Of a stretch of 64,000 nucleotides of DNA, positions 9,401 through 19,095 are shown piece after piece. The stretch is from an uncultured Butyrivibrio sp. (GTDB lineage: Bacteria; Bacillota; Clostridia; Lachnospirales; Lachnospiraceae), in assembly GCF_947169445.1 (NCBI RefSeq), contig NZ_CAMVPU010000003.1:62001-126000 (forward strand). The letters run 5' to 3'. The notes under the pieces were generated by a model, which worked only from the letters and a program-made list of their open reading frames with translations, did not search any database and had not been told where the DNA came from. Made by a program: the position numbers and the translations under genes. How positions within the stretch are numbered: the first letter of the stretch is position 1; every line of letters begins with the position of its first letter.

Positions 9401-9925
9401 TTACTTATGTGTCTTATACTTGGCAATAGCTTCATTAAGCTGTTTTTTGTTGATTTTACCCTCTGCAATGGTACTGGCCATCCAAACCTTCAGAGATTCA
9501 ACGGTCAAATCTATCTGGTCAAGCTGCTCCTGGATTCTGACAAAATCCGGAAGCTCATCCTCAGTAATCTCACCGTCTGCTGTTATATCGATAAGACGGT
9601 CCTTTTGTCTGTCAAGAGAATTGAGAGCAGACAACATTCCAAGAACAATCTCGGAAAGAGATGAAACCTTAACTTCCGGAACAGACTCCTTGCCAATGCG
9701 GCATTCGTGAGTACAGTAGTAGTTGCATAGTTCAGGCTTCTTGTAGGCAGCTGCCATATCTACAACATCCTCAGGATAAATGCTGGTCTTGCCGGTCTCC
9801 ATTTTTTCAAGACGGCTCTCACTGATAGTACCAATGAGTTCGCTGGCCTGTGCTCTTGTAAGCCCTGCTTCTTCTCTGCTTTCGAAAAAGATATTCTTAT
9901 TTTCCTTTATAGATTTTTTTCCCAT
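9401..9925 (-). CDS. XRE-family transcriptional regulator with cysteine motif
   Basis: 174 residues. N-terminal helix-turn-helix (about residues 8-62; EEAGLTRAQASELIG then ESRLEKMETGKTSI) typical of Cro/CI regulators. It is followed by a C-x3-C-x3-C cluster (CNYYCTHEC), then a C-terminal alpha-helical region. The cysteines may bind a metal or sense redox state; that is a guess from the motif. It is divergent from the beta-mannosidase gene, so it could act on the shared upstream region, but no operator was identified. Confidence 0.85.
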   Translation of the reverse strand: MGKKSIKENKNIFFESREEAGLTRAQASELIGTISESRLEKMETGKTSIYPEDVVDMAAAYKKPELCNYYCTHECRIGKESVPEVKVSSLSEIVLGMLSALNSLDRQKDRLIDITADGEITEDELPDFVRIQEQLDQIDLTVESLKVWMASTIAEGKINKKQLNEAIAKYKTHK

Positions 9926-10029
9926 ACAAAACCTCTATACCTTTCAAATAGTATGCACAACACCTATATATTATCCTATTTTTTCTCAAAAATGAAGTGA
10001 AATTGCGCTTTTTATGCATATTAATGCGG

Positions 10030-10035
10030 TATAAT
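10030..10035 (+). promoter_or_regulatory. -10 box candidate for the beta-mannosidase gene
   Basis: TATAAT about 60 bases before the ATG at 10096. The best -35 candidate TTGCGC (10003-10008) is 21 bases away, which is too long for a standard promoter, so an activator may be needed or the assignment may be off. Confidence 0.4.
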
Positions 10036-10095
10036 TAAAGGGCATGATATTTGATGTTTTCATTACTAAAAATTTGGGGCAGGAAAGGAAACTAT

Positions 10096-12531
10096 ATGAT
10101 AAAAAGGAACCTTAATGAGAACTGGAAAATGCGTAGAACTGACCAGGATAAATGGTATGATGCGGTTGTGCCCGGGACAGTTTATACCGATCTTATGAAG
10201 AATGGGGTTATGGAAGATCCATATTACAGGGACAATGAGGATAAGGCCCTTGCACTGATGGACTATGACTACGAGTATTCTGAGGAATTTGAGGTGGATA
10301 ATTCTGATGGGCTTATGGAATGCGACAGAGTGCTCCTTAGATTCGATATGATAGATACCGTTGCAGATATCTTCCTTAATGACAATCTGCTGGGTAGCGT
10401 GTGCAATATGCACAGGGTGTTTGAATATGAGGTAAAAGAGCTTTTGCAGCCCAAAAACAGTCTCAGAATTGTGCTTCATTCCCCTAATAAATTTATAAAA
10501 AATGCTTTTAAGGAAGATCCTGTACTAGGTACAGAAGACTGTAGTAAAGGCTTTCCTAAGCTGAGAAAAGCCCATTACATGTTTGGCTGGGATTGGGGGC
10601 CAAGGCTTCCCGATGCCGGAATATTAAGGCCTGTAAGCCTTCTTGGTATAAAAAAGGCACGCTTTGAGTCCGTATATGTAAGACAGGAGCATGTAGATGG
10701 TAAGGTTCTCTTATCATTTGATACTAAGATAGACGGTTGTGAAGATTGCATAACAAACGTTACTGTTACAGACCCGATGCTGTCTGTGATTGCGTCAAAA
10801 GAGGACGCATCTAAGACTCTTAATATTGATAATCCGATGCTTTGGTGGCCAAACGGATATGGAGATCAGCCCCTTTATAATGTGCGCCTGGAACTTACGG
10901 ATCAGGAAGGAGAGGTTCTTGATGTCTGGGAGAAGTGTATAGGTCTTAGAACCATGACAATTTCCCGTCAGAAGGACGAATTTGGAGAGGAATTTTGCCA
11001 TGTGGTAAATGGAGTCAAGATCTTTGCCATGGGAGCAGATTATATCCCTCAGGATAATATTCTGAGCAGGGTAAATCCTGAAAGAACAAAACGTCTTTTG
11101 GTACAGTGTGCATATTCTAATTTCAACTGTATCAGAGTATGGGGCGGTGGCTATTATCCGGAAGATGAATTCTATGATATTTGTGACGAACTGGGACTTG
11201 TCGTATGGCAGGATTTCATGTTTGCATGCGCTGTTTACAGACTTTCAGAGGATTTTGAAGAGAATATACGTCAGGAAATAATTGATAACGTAAGAAGGCT
11301 TCGTCATCACGCAAGCCTTGGACTTTGGTGCGGTAATAATGAAATGGAGCTCTTTGTGGGCTATGAGCACTGGGGAGCCAAGTTTACGCTTAAATCCGAT
11401 TATGTAAAGATGTATGAATATCTTTTCCCTAAGCTTCTTAAGGAAGAGGATCCTCAGACCTTCTATTGGCCGGCAAGTCCATCTTCAGGCGGCGGATTTG
11501 ATGATCCTAATGATGAAAATCGTGGAGATGCACATTATTGGGAAGTATGGCATGGAAATCAGCCATTTACGGCATACAGGCAGTTCCATTTCAGGTATTT
11601 GTCAGAATTTGGTTTCCAGTCTTTCCCGGCGGTTAAGACCATAGAGACCTTTACAGAACCAGAGGATAGGAACATTTTTTCCTATGTTATGGAGAAACAC
11701 CAGAGAAATAATGCTGCTAACGGCAAGATTATGAATTACATGAGCCAGACTTTCCTGTATCCGGAAAGCCTTGAGGAGCTTGTTTACTATTCTCAGTTGC
11801 TTCAGGCTGAGGCTATCAGGTATGGAGTTGAGCATTTTAGAAGAAATCGCGGAAGATGTATGGGAACAGTGTATTGGCAGCTCAATGACTGCTGGCCTGT
11901 GGCTTCCTGGTCTTCAATAGACTATGAGGGACGCTGGAAAGCACTTCAGTACTATGCGAAGAGATTTTTTGCTCCTATCCTTATTTCTTGTGAGGAAAAG
12001 GGCTATCTCGATCAGAGAATAAGTGTTAATGACGAAGCAGATCCGATCAGGAAATCTATTCGCTTAAATGTCCAGAATGAGACCACAAAGAGCCGTGATC
12101 TGGAGGTTAAATGGCAGCTTAGAAATGCAAAGGCAGAAATTATTGAAGAAGACTGCAAAAAGCTTACTGTAAAACCTCTGTCAACAAATTGGTTTGACGA
12201 GATTGATATGGATAAAGCGCTTCTTCATGAGAATTACGTCAGCTACCAGCTTATAGAAGACGGCAATGTGATTTCTGAGGGAACGGTACTATTCTGCCCT
12301 CCTAAGCACTTTAAATTTGAGGATCCGCACCTTAAATTAAGAGTTGAGGATAAGTTTATTGTGGTTACTGCAGATGCCTATGCTAAGAGCGTGGAAATTC
12401 AGAATGAAGACGAGAATTTGCTGCTTGAAGACAACTACTTTGATATGAATGCCGGGGAAAAGAGAATTGAAATCCTTGACGGAGATACAAAGGGCCTGCG
12501 CATCAGATCTGTGGGAATAAAATATATTTAA
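10096..12531 (+). CDS. beta-mannosidase, glycoside hydrolase family 2
   Basis: Cleaves terminal beta-mannosyl residues from manno-oligosaccharides; 811 residues, no signal peptide, so cytoplasmic. The order is the GH2 sugar-binding domain, an immunoglobulin-like domain, then the TIM-barrel. Catalytic residues can be placed: acid/base E416 in WCGNNE and nucleophile E504 in YLSEFG. WDWGPR near residue 165 is typical of the beta-mannosidase branch. The start at 10096 is preferred to an upstream in-frame ATG because AAAGGA lies just before it. It stands alone, which fits intracellular hydrolysis of imported plant mannan fragments. Confidence 0.95.
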   Translation: MIKRNLNENWKMRRTDQDKWYDAVVPGTVYTDLMKNGVMEDPYYRDNEDKALALMDYDYEYSEEFEVDNSDGLMECDRVLLRFDMIDTVADIFLNDNLLGSVCNMHRVFEYEVKELLQPKNSLRIVLHSPNKFIKNAFKEDPVLGTEDCSKGFPKLRKAHYMFGWDWGPRLPDAGILRPVSLLGIKKARFESVYVRQEHVDGKVLLSFDTKIDGCEDCITNVTVTDPMLSVIASKEDASKTLNIDNPMLWWPNGYGDQPLYNVRLELTDQEGEVLDVWEKCIGLRTMTISRQKDEFGEEFCHVVNGVKIFAMGADYIPQDNILSRVNPERTKRLLVQCAYSNFNCIRVWGGGYYPEDEFYDICDELGLVVWQDFMFACAVYRLSEDFEENIRQEIIDNVRRLRHHASLGLWCGNNEMELFVGYEHWGAKFTLKSDYVKMYEYLFPKLLKEEDPQTFYWPASPSSGGGFDDPNDENRGDAHYWEVWHGNQPFTAYRQFHFRYLSEFGFQSFPAVKTIETFTEPEDRNIFSYVMEKHQRNNAANGKIMNYMSQTFLYPESLEELVYYSQLLQAEAIRYGVEHFRRNRGRCMGTVYWQLNDCWPVASWSSIDYEGRWKALQYYAKRFFAPILISCEEKGYLDQRISVNDEADPIRKSIRLNVQNETTKSRDLEVKWQLRNAKAEIIEEDCKKLTVKPLSTNWFDEIDMDKALLHENYVSYQLIEDGNVISEGTVLFCPPKHFKFEDPHLKLRVEDKFIVVTADAYAKSVEIQNEDENLLLEDNYFDMNAGEKRIEILDGDTKGLRIRSVGIKYI

Positions 12532-12564
12532 TGTTAACGAATTAGCATACAAAAATTATAAAAA

Positions 12565-12594
12565 TTTAACTAATTGCCATATGCTTATTATGAT
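12565..12594 (+). promoter_or_regulatory. candidate promoter for the micro-ORF
   Basis: TTTAAC (12565-12570), 18-base spacer, TATGAT (12589-12594). Weak match to sigma-A boxes, but it is the only pair found between the mannosidase stop and the strong ribosome site at 12668. Confidence 0.3.
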
Positions 12595-12681
12595 AAAATT
12601 TCTGTGTAATAGGTAATACATAAGTATTCTCCTAAATGTTATTGTCGGAAATTGATTAGCGAATAATAAGGAGACGTTCAT

Positions 12682-12741
12682 ATGGCAGATAATAGAAAAG
12701 ACCTCATCAATCAGAAAAGAAGAGCTAAAATTCTTTTATAG
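12682..12741 (+). CDS. 19-residue micro-ORF with strong ribosome binding site
   Basis: Reads MADNRKDLINQKRRAKILL then TAG. AAGGAG at 12668-12673 lies eight bases before the ATG, as good as the sites of real genes here. A strong terminator hairpin starts nine bases after the stop, so the unit is complete: possible promoter, ribosome site, short basic peptide, terminator. I do not recognise the peptide. It might be a small protein, a leader peptide for attenuation before the next gene, or the preserved head of a lost gene. Confidence 0.45.
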   Translation: MADNRKDLINQKRRAKILL

Positions 12742-12749
12742 GTGTATTT

Positions 12750-12774
12750 GCCACTTAGATTAAATCTAAGTGGC
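12750..12774 (+). terminator. intrinsic terminator after the micro-ORF
   Basis: 12-base arms GCCACTTAGATT / AATCTAAGTGGC around a single central base; the inner pairs will open to give a loop. ATTTTTG follows a few bases later. It separates the mannosidase and micro-ORF region from the phosphoribosyltransferase-like gene. Confidence 0.75.
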
Positions 12775-12908
12775 ATCTCTATTTTTGACCGGGAAAATGA
12801 ACAATGATTCTTGGCTGTAATTGCTCAAAGGTGGAAATGTTAACGATATAATGATATGATTAATATGACGCTCACAATTACCACCACACTTTAATGGAGG
12901 GATGTATA

Positions 12909-13547
12909 ATGCAAAACTACAAAAAGATTGAATATCCAGGACATAGCGATGTTATCTTGAGAGTGACTCCGGGACATTTTATTACGCCTCATTCACATGT
13001 AAATCTTTATATGGACCTCTGCGACACGAAAGCCAGAATGAAAGAAGCGAGAGCAACAGGAGAGGCCCTTGCAGAGATGTATCTTACGTCAGATGTCATC
13101 GATACCATTTTGTGCTTTAACGGAATGGAAGTGGTGGGTGCATATATGGCTGATAAGCTCACTGAGGCAGGTATTATCTCCATGAATTCTCATAAAACAA
13201 TGTACATTACAGAGCCTGAATACAATGTAAGTGGTCAGGTTATGTTCAGAGATAATAACAAACATATGATAGACGGTAAAAAAGTGCTGATCTTGGTTGA
13301 TTCTGCTACTACAGGAGCAACCTTAAAGGGGGCGCTTGATTCAGTAAGATTCTATAAGGGTGAGGTTGTTGGCATTTCAGCAGTATTCTCTATCGCAACT
13401 CAGATTGAGAATATTCCTATCAGAGCTCTTTTCACAAAGAGAGACTTCCCTGAATATGCAAGCTATACCTACGACAGTTGCCCTTTGTGCAGAGATGGTG
13501 CACCTGTAGATGCTATCTGTAACGGCTACGGTTATTCAACAGTCTGA
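12909..13547 (+). CDS. orotate phosphoribosyltransferase-like protein
   Basis: 212 residues, type I phosphoribosyltransferase fold. The PRPP loop is VLILVDSATTGATL; the second acidic residue usual in this loop (VDD/VDE) is a serine here. The C-terminus has a C-x2-C motif (SCPLCRDGAP) seen in PyrE-like proteins of this bacterial group. The ATG at 12909 has GGAGG at 12896-12900; the earlier in-frame ATG at 12894 has no ribosome site. It is not next to other pyrimidine genes, so the substrate is uncertain. Confidence 0.8.
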   Translation: MQNYKKIEYPGHSDVILRVTPGHFITPHSHVNLYMDLCDTKARMKEARATGEALAEMYLTSDVIDTILCFNGMEVVGAYMADKLTEAGIISMNSHKTMYITEPEYNVSGQVMFRDNNKHMIDGKKVLILVDSATTGATLKGALDSVRFYKGEVVGISAVFSIATQIENIPIRALFTKRDFPEYASYTYDSCPLCRDGAPVDAICNGYGYSTV

Positions 13548-13565
13548 CTTTAGAAGGGGCTTTTT

Positions 13566-16049
13566 ATGGCAGATATCCCGGTACCTGACATTTCGGAATA
13601 TGTCGTAGAAAAAATTGATGAAGCAATAAAAAACGAATGGATTAAGGTATACTATCAGCCAGTGATCCGTACTATTACTATGGAACTATGCGGTATGGAA
13701 TCACTGTCGAGATGGATTGATCCTGAGGTGGGGCTCCTTCCTCCGGATAAATTCATTGGCGCTCTTGAAGACAGTAAGCAGATCCACAAATTAGACAGAT
13801 ATATTGTGGAACATGTTTGCAAGGATCTAAGTGCTCTTGTAGAGCAAAAAAAGCCTGTAGTACCTGTATCTGTTAATTTCTCACGGCTTGACTTTGTCAT
13901 GATGGACATGGTTGATGTCGTTGAAAATGCTGTCAGAAAATACGATATTCCAAGGGATCTGATTCACGTCGAGATTACCGAGAGTATGATTGCTTCCGAT
14001 GAAGAGCTAATGGCCAGGATCATTGAGGACTTTAGAAAAGCCGGTTATGAGATCTGGATGGATGATTTTGGAAGCGGTTATTCATCACTGAATCTTTTAA
14101 AGGACTATCAATTTGACCTTCTTAAGATGGATATGAAGTTTCTTTCATCTTTTACTGACAGGTCTAAAAGTATCATGCGTTTTGCCATAAATATGGCCAA
14201 GGATATTGGTGTAAAGACACTGGCGGAAGGTGTTGAGACTAAGGAACATGTTGAGTTTCTAAAGAAAGTAGGCTGCGGCAAGCTCCAGGGATATTATTTT
14301 AGTAAACCTCAGCCACTGGATCTTTTACTGGAGCATTTAAACGAAAATAATATAAAAAGTGAAGAACGCCAGTGGAGAAATTTCTATGAGGCTGCCAGTA
14401 TTGCAGTTCGAGACACAGATTCTCCGCTGGAAGTTTTGTTTGATGATGGCAAAGAATTCAAGACTTTGTTTATGAATGAAGCCTATCGCAATCAGATTTC
14501 TTTTAATAACAACGAAGATTATGAAGAAATGGACAGGCGAATTTATCATACTGGTTCACCGCTTCTGAAAAAATATCGTGAAATGGCAGATGCCATAGAA
14601 GAAAGTGGAAATGTTGAGACCTTCTATTATTCCGATAATGGCGTTTTCCTGCGTTTTACCGGGCAGTGTATTGCTAAACATGGTGATAGCTATATCATAA
14701 AGGCCTCAATCTATAATATTACGCAGGATGAGAATACTAAGGAAGCTGCAAAGCTTGATTCCAAGCTTAGAGACCTGATTCTGCTTTATGAGCTGGTGGA
14801 TATTATCAATATCAAAAACAGGGATATTTCTCCTCTGATGGGGCGATTTAAGTATATTGATGCCAGAGATTATGTGTATGGAGCCGTATCAGATACTGCC
14901 ATATATTTTGCCAACAACTATGTATTCCCAAGCCAAAGAGAGGATTTCAAGGCTTTTTTGGACGTGGATACTATGAAAGAGCGCGTTGAAGCAGGTAAAA
15001 AAGGTCACATAGAGGAAGCCTATAGAATTAAGCAAAAAAATGGCAACTATGAGTGGCGTGAAGTAGTTCTTATGATGATTCCGGATACAAATGGTGAAGA
15101 GTACCTGCTTTGCTTTAAGTCATTGCCAACAGGCCTTAATATGAATGAGCCCGGATATCCTCATATCGATGATAAATCCGAGCGTATATTCTATACCATA
15201 TGGGAAAATCTTATGTGGAATTGTAGCATCAAGTTCTTTTGGAAGGATGCAGAGCGCAGATTCCTGGGCGTCAGTCAGTCTTTCCTTGATTTCTATGGTA
15301 TTAGGTCAAAAGAGGATATCATCGGCAAAACAGATGAAGACATGCACTGGCACGTAGATGACGAGTATATGATGGCTGAGATGAATATCATCAAAAAAGG
15401 CCAACGTATAAAGGATCTTCCGGGACAGTGTATTGTAAATGGTGTAGTTCACAATATTATCTGCAATAAAATGCCACTATATGATGATGGCGAGATTATA
15501 GGCTTTGTAGGCTATTTCATTGATGGAGAAGAAGAGCTTGCAAGAGTTAACAGGATAGAGGGCCCTGCAAGAGTTGATAATATCACTAATCTGATGAATG
15601 CCAGATCTTTCCTGGATGCTATGATTGGTTATGCCATCCAGTATTCGGATAACAATAAGAATTATGGTCTTATCCTGATGGAGAATGCAACGCATGACAG
15701 GATTATCCAGACTTATGGAAAAGAAGTGTCTAACAAGCTTCTATATCAGATTGGAAGAAAAATAATTGAAGTGACGGAGCAGTCCTGCGCTGTTGGAAGA
15801 ACTAAAAACTCACTGTTTGCGGTTATGACAACCATAGACAGCAAGGAGGAACTTGAAGCTTTAAGAGAACGTCTGGTTAAAAATATCGAGGAAATCAGAA
15901 CTGTAGAGGGTGAAAATGTCACAGTCAGGATGAAGAGTGCATCAAAACTTAGATCTGAACCCGGTATTACGGATGAAAACATATATCATGCAGTAATTGA
16001 TATGCTTGTGGAAATGGATAGTGATTCGGGGAATAAAAAAGATGTATAG
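13566..16049 (+). CDS. EAL - PAS - degenerate GGDEF signalling protein
   Basis: Predicted cyclic-di-GMP phosphodiesterase of 827 residues. The EAL domain is N-terminal (about 10-255) and keeps the catalytic set: E45 in ESL, N104, E136, D166/D167 in DDFGSGYSSL, K187, and the AEGVET glutamate near 221. PAS-like regions occupy the middle (WKDAERRFLGVSQSFLDFYG near 560-590). The C-terminal GGDEF-like domain has lost its signature (RTKNS in place of GGDEF), so it should not make cyclic-di-GMP but may bind GTP or dimerise. No membrane segment; cytoplasmic. An EAL-first order is less common than GGDEF-EAL. Confidence 0.9.
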   Translation: MADIPVPDISEYVVEKIDEAIKNEWIKVYYQPVIRTITMELCGMESLSRWIDPEVGLLPPDKFIGALEDSKQIHKLDRYIVEHVCKDLSALVEQKKPVVPVSVNFSRLDFVMMDMVDVVENAVRKYDIPRDLIHVEITESMIASDEELMARIIEDFRKAGYEIWMDDFGSGYSSLNLLKDYQFDLLKMDMKFLSSFTDRSKSIMRFAINMAKDIGVKTLAEGVETKEHVEFLKKVGCGKLQGYYFSKPQPLDLLLEHLNENNIKSEERQWRNFYEAASIAVRDTDSPLEVLFDDGKEFKTLFMNEAYRNQISFNNNEDYEEMDRRIYHTGSPLLKKYREMADAIEESGNVETFYYSDNGVFLRFTGQCIAKHGDSYIIKASIYNITQDENTKEAAKLDSKLRDLILLYELVDIINIKNRDISPLMGRFKYIDARDYVYGAVSDTAIYFANNYVFPSQREDFKAFLDVDTMKERVEAGKKGHIEEAYRIKQKNGNYEWREVVLMMIPDTNGEEYLLCFKSLPTGLNMNEPGYPHIDDKSERIFYTIWENLMWNCSIKFFWKDAERRFLGVSQSFLDFYGIRSKEDIIGKTDEDMHWHVDDEYMMAEMNIIKKGQRIKDLPGQCIVNGVVHNIICNKMPLYDDGEIIGFVGYFIDGEEELARVNRIEGPARVDNITNLMNARSFLDAMIGYAIQYSDNNKNYGLILMENATHDRIIQTYGKEVSNKLLYQIGRKIIEVTEQSCAVGRTKNSLFAVMTTIDSKEELEALRERLVKNIEEIRTVEGENVTVRMKSASKLRSEPGITDENIYHAVIDMLVEMDSDSGNKKDV

Positions 16050-16154
16050 GTTATATAACATATAATACAAAACTATATATGCTATATAACAAAAGTATCC
16101 ATGTTGGGGGCATACTTATTTGTGTTTAAGGGTGCTATTGATTGGAGACGAGAT

Positions 16155-19070
16155 ATGTTTAAAGAGAATACTTCCGGCGGAAAACAGGCTCTTCTTAAAT
16201 ATCTATCACCTGTGGGGGCATGGGCTTTGGCATTTGGCTGCAGTGTTGGATGGGGCTCTTTTGTCATGCCGGGCACAACCTTTCTGCCACTGGCAGGACC
16301 AATAGGCACAGCTGTTGGAATGTGTGTCGGTGGTCTTGTCATGCTTCTTATCGGTATCAACTACCATTTTCTCATGAACAGATATCCTAACAGTGGTGGT
16401 ACCTATTTTTTTACCAGAAATGAATTTGGCTATGACCAGGGCTTTATGAGTGCCTGGTTTCTTATACTGGTCTATATGGCGATTGTATGGGCTAATGCCA
16501 CTGCAATCCCTATCATCTGCAGAAATTTTTTCCCCGGTTTACTGGAAATAGGGCCACATTACAAGGTGGCAGGTTTTGATGTATATTTGGCAGAGGCGTT
16601 TATTGCTTCGCTTATGATAGTCATAGCCGGTTTTATATGCCTTTTTGGAGGTAAATGGACTGCAAGAATTCAATCAGTTCTGGCCTTTGTACTAATTGGA
16701 GGAGTTATTGCATGTGCTATCTGTATTACCATGGTAAAAGGCTCATCTATTCTGGAAGTTACTCCTGCATATTATAACGAAGACACAGTTCATATAAGTA
16801 TCTTTCAGATTGTTGCTTTAGCACCCTGGGCTTACGTTGGCTTTGAGTCAATTTCCCATTCTACAGAAGAGTTTTCTTTTTCCGTTTCCAAGACGCTGGG
16901 GATATTTATAGGCGCTATAGTTGCGGGAATAATATCCTATTCTGTCCTTGCGCTCATAGCGGCTTCAGCAGTGCCGGAAGGTTGTAGTAGCTGGGTGGAT
17001 TATATCGATAATCTTGGAAATTATAGCGGCACAGCAGGTATGCCTACCTTATATGCGGTAAAGACCTACATGGGATCAAAGGGCGTAAGAATTTTAGGCT
17101 TATCTGTGTTTGCTGCAGTTATGACAGGTCTCATCGGTAATCTGGTTGCCGGAAGCAGACTGATCTATTCTCTTTCAAGAGGAGAGCTTTTTGAGGGCTA
17201 TTTTGGAGCAGTCAATAAGCATCATGTGCCGTTCAGGGCGATAGTCTGCATAATGCTCATATCTATTCCAATTCCATTCTTTGGAAGAACAGCGATCAGC
17301 TGGATTGTGGATGTAAACACAATCGGTGCGACGATTGCTTATATGTACACGTCTATTTCTGCATTCAGAAGGGCCAAAAAAGAGTATAACAAGCTTGTTA
17401 TGGCAACCGGAATCATAGGCTTTGTTATTTCTCTTTTGTTCACTCTATATTTCCTTATACCTAACCTGTGGACAGTTGAAGCCCTTTCCTCCGCATCCTA
17501 CCTGATACTCATATTGTGGAGTATTCTTGGATTTGCAATCTTTTACTATATCCTTAAAAGAGATAAGGAAAACAGATTTGGCCATTCGACTGTAGTATGG
17601 CTTGTGCTTTTGTGTCTGGTTTTCTTTATTACCATGCTGTGGTTCAGAGAAGTCTCAAATAATGCTTCTCAAGAAGTTCTAAGTGAACTTAATGAATACA
17701 ACATAAATCAGGCAAGTAAGCATGGTGTAGAGCTTAGTGAAGAAGAGCTGGCTGATGCCAGACAATTCCTTGCTCAGAAGAATTCCGAGGTTTCAGATAT
17801 ACTTCTGGATAATAGCATACTTCAGATGGCAATCATCATGATTGCCCTTATTATCATGCTTCAGGTATATCGCCTGATGATGGATAGAGAGAGGGATATG
17901 GAGGTCCAGAAGATTAAGGCGGAGGAAAACAGCAGGGCAAAATCCACGTTCTTATCAAATATGAGCCATGATATCAGAACTCCTATGAATGCTATCCTTG
18001 GATATACGGAGCTTACCAGAGAGATAAAAGATCTCCCGCCGGAAGCTGCAGAAAACCTTGAAAAGATAGATTATTCGGGTAAACACCTTCTTTCTCTGAT
18101 TAACGATATCCTGGATATGAGCCGAATTGAGAGCGGAAAGATGGAACTGGAGGAAGAACCATCGGATATCCAGCAGCTTTTCAAGGAAGTTCACATAACC
18201 TTTGACTCGCAGATGAAGAGCAAGAACATAGAGTTTACAGTTAATACTGATGGGGTAAAAGATAGATTCATAATGTGCGACGGTAACAGACTTGACAGGG
18301 TTCTGCTGAATCTTATCAGTAATGCCTTCAAATTTACTCCGGAAAAAGGAAAAGTAACTGTAACGGTGAACCAGCTTGGAAAAGATGCGGACATGGGCCG
18401 GTATGAGTTCAGGGTAAAAGACACCGGAATCGGCATGAGTCCTGAATTTGCCAGGACTGTTTTTGATGCATATACCAGGGAGCGAACTGCATCCAAGATT
18501 CAGGGCACCGGCCTTGGAATGGCCATCACAAAGAGTATTGTAGGGCTCATGGGCGGTGATATCCGCGTGGAGTCTGAAAAGGGAAAAGGCTCAGAATTTA
18601 TAGTAAATGTCAGCTTCAAGATCATCGAAGAGGCAGAGTATACCAAGCATCATAAATATGAGAACAGTTTTGAAACTTTGGATTACAGCAAGGTTAAGAT
18701 ACTGCTTGTGGATGATGTGATGATCAACAGAGAGATTGCCATAAAGATCCTGAAGAAATATGGATTTATGGTGGACTATGCGGAGGACGGACAGCAGGCT
18801 GTTGACCGGATAAGAGAATCTGATGCGGGAACCTATCAGATCGTTCTTATGGATATCCAGATGCCGATAATGAATGGATACGAAGCTACAAAGGCCATCA
18901 GGGCAATTGAGGATAAGGACAAGGCAAATGTGCCGATTATTGCCATGTCTGCCAATGCCTTTGCCGATGATGTCCAGAAATCGCTGGATAACGGCATGAA
19001 TGGTCATATTGCAAAGCCTATCGAGATAAATAAGATGATGGAAACTATAAATGAGATTTTAAATGGGTAA
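16155..19070 (+). CDS. APC-type amino acid permease fused to hybrid histidine kinase and receiver
   Basis: 971 residues. The first 460 or so are an APC-superfamily permease (GWGSFVMPGTTFLPLAGPIG, a conserved helix 1 region; about 12 membrane helices). More membrane segments follow to about residue 580. Then come a HisKA H-box (MSHDIRTPMNAILG, His about 604), N-box (NLISNAFKFTP), G1/G2 boxes (DTGIGM, GTGLGMAI) and a C-terminal receiver (VLMDIQMPIMNG, Asp about 898; AKPI). Fused transporter-kinases are known in the CbrA type (SSSF permease); here the carrier is APC. It probably senses an amino acid through transport or binding. The ATG at 16155 has GGAGA at 16144-16148; an in-frame ATG at 16101 does not. 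Confidence 0.9.
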   Translation: MFKENTSGGKQALLKYLSPVGAWALAFGCSVGWGSFVMPGTTFLPLAGPIGTAVGMCVGGLVMLLIGINYHFLMNRYPNSGGTYFFTRNEFGYDQGFMSAWFLILVYMAIVWANATAIPIICRNFFPGLLEIGPHYKVAGFDVYLAEAFIASLMIVIAGFICLFGGKWTARIQSVLAFVLIGGVIACAICITMVKGSSILEVTPAYYNEDTVHISIFQIVALAPWAYVGFESISHSTEEFSFSVSKTLGIFIGAIVAGIISYSVLALIAASAVPEGCSSWVDYIDNLGNYSGTAGMPTLYAVKTYMGSKGVRILGLSVFAAVMTGLIGNLVAGSRLIYSLSRGELFEGYFGAVNKHHVPFRAIVCIMLISIPIPFFGRTAISWIVDVNTIGATIAYMYTSISAFRRAKKEYNKLVMATGIIGFVISLLFTLYFLIPNLWTVEALSSASYLILILWSILGFAIFYYILKRDKENRFGHSTVVWLVLLCLVFFITMLWFREVSNNASQEVLSELNEYNINQASKHGVELSEEELADARQFLAQKNSEVSDILLDNSILQMAIIMIALIIMLQVYRLMMDRERDMEVQKIKAEENSRAKSTFLSNMSHDIRTPMNAILGYTELTREIKDLPPEAAENLEKIDYSGKHLLSLINDILDMSRIESGKMELEEEPSDIQQLFKEVHITFDSQMKSKNIEFTVNTDGVKDRFIMCDGNRLDRVLLNLISNAFKFTPEKGKVTVTVNQLGKDADMGRYEFRVKDTGIGMSPEFARTVFDAYTRERTASKIQGTGLGMAITKSIVGLMGGDIRVESEKGKGSEFIVNVSFKIIEEAEYTKHHKYENSFETLDYSKVKILLVDDVMINREIAIKILKKYGFMVDYAEDGQQAVDRIRESDAGTYQIVLMDIQMPIMNGYEATKAIRAIEDKDKANVPIIAMSANAFADDVQKSLDNGMNGHIAKPIEINKMMETINEILNG

Positions 19071-19095
19071 CGTCTTTTGATCAGAAAGGATTACC

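Noticed and set aside
16050..16100. Short repeated TATATAACA motifs as an operator or attachment site
   Set aside because: Only two short AT-rich copies about 30 bases apart; they can arise by chance in such a stretch.
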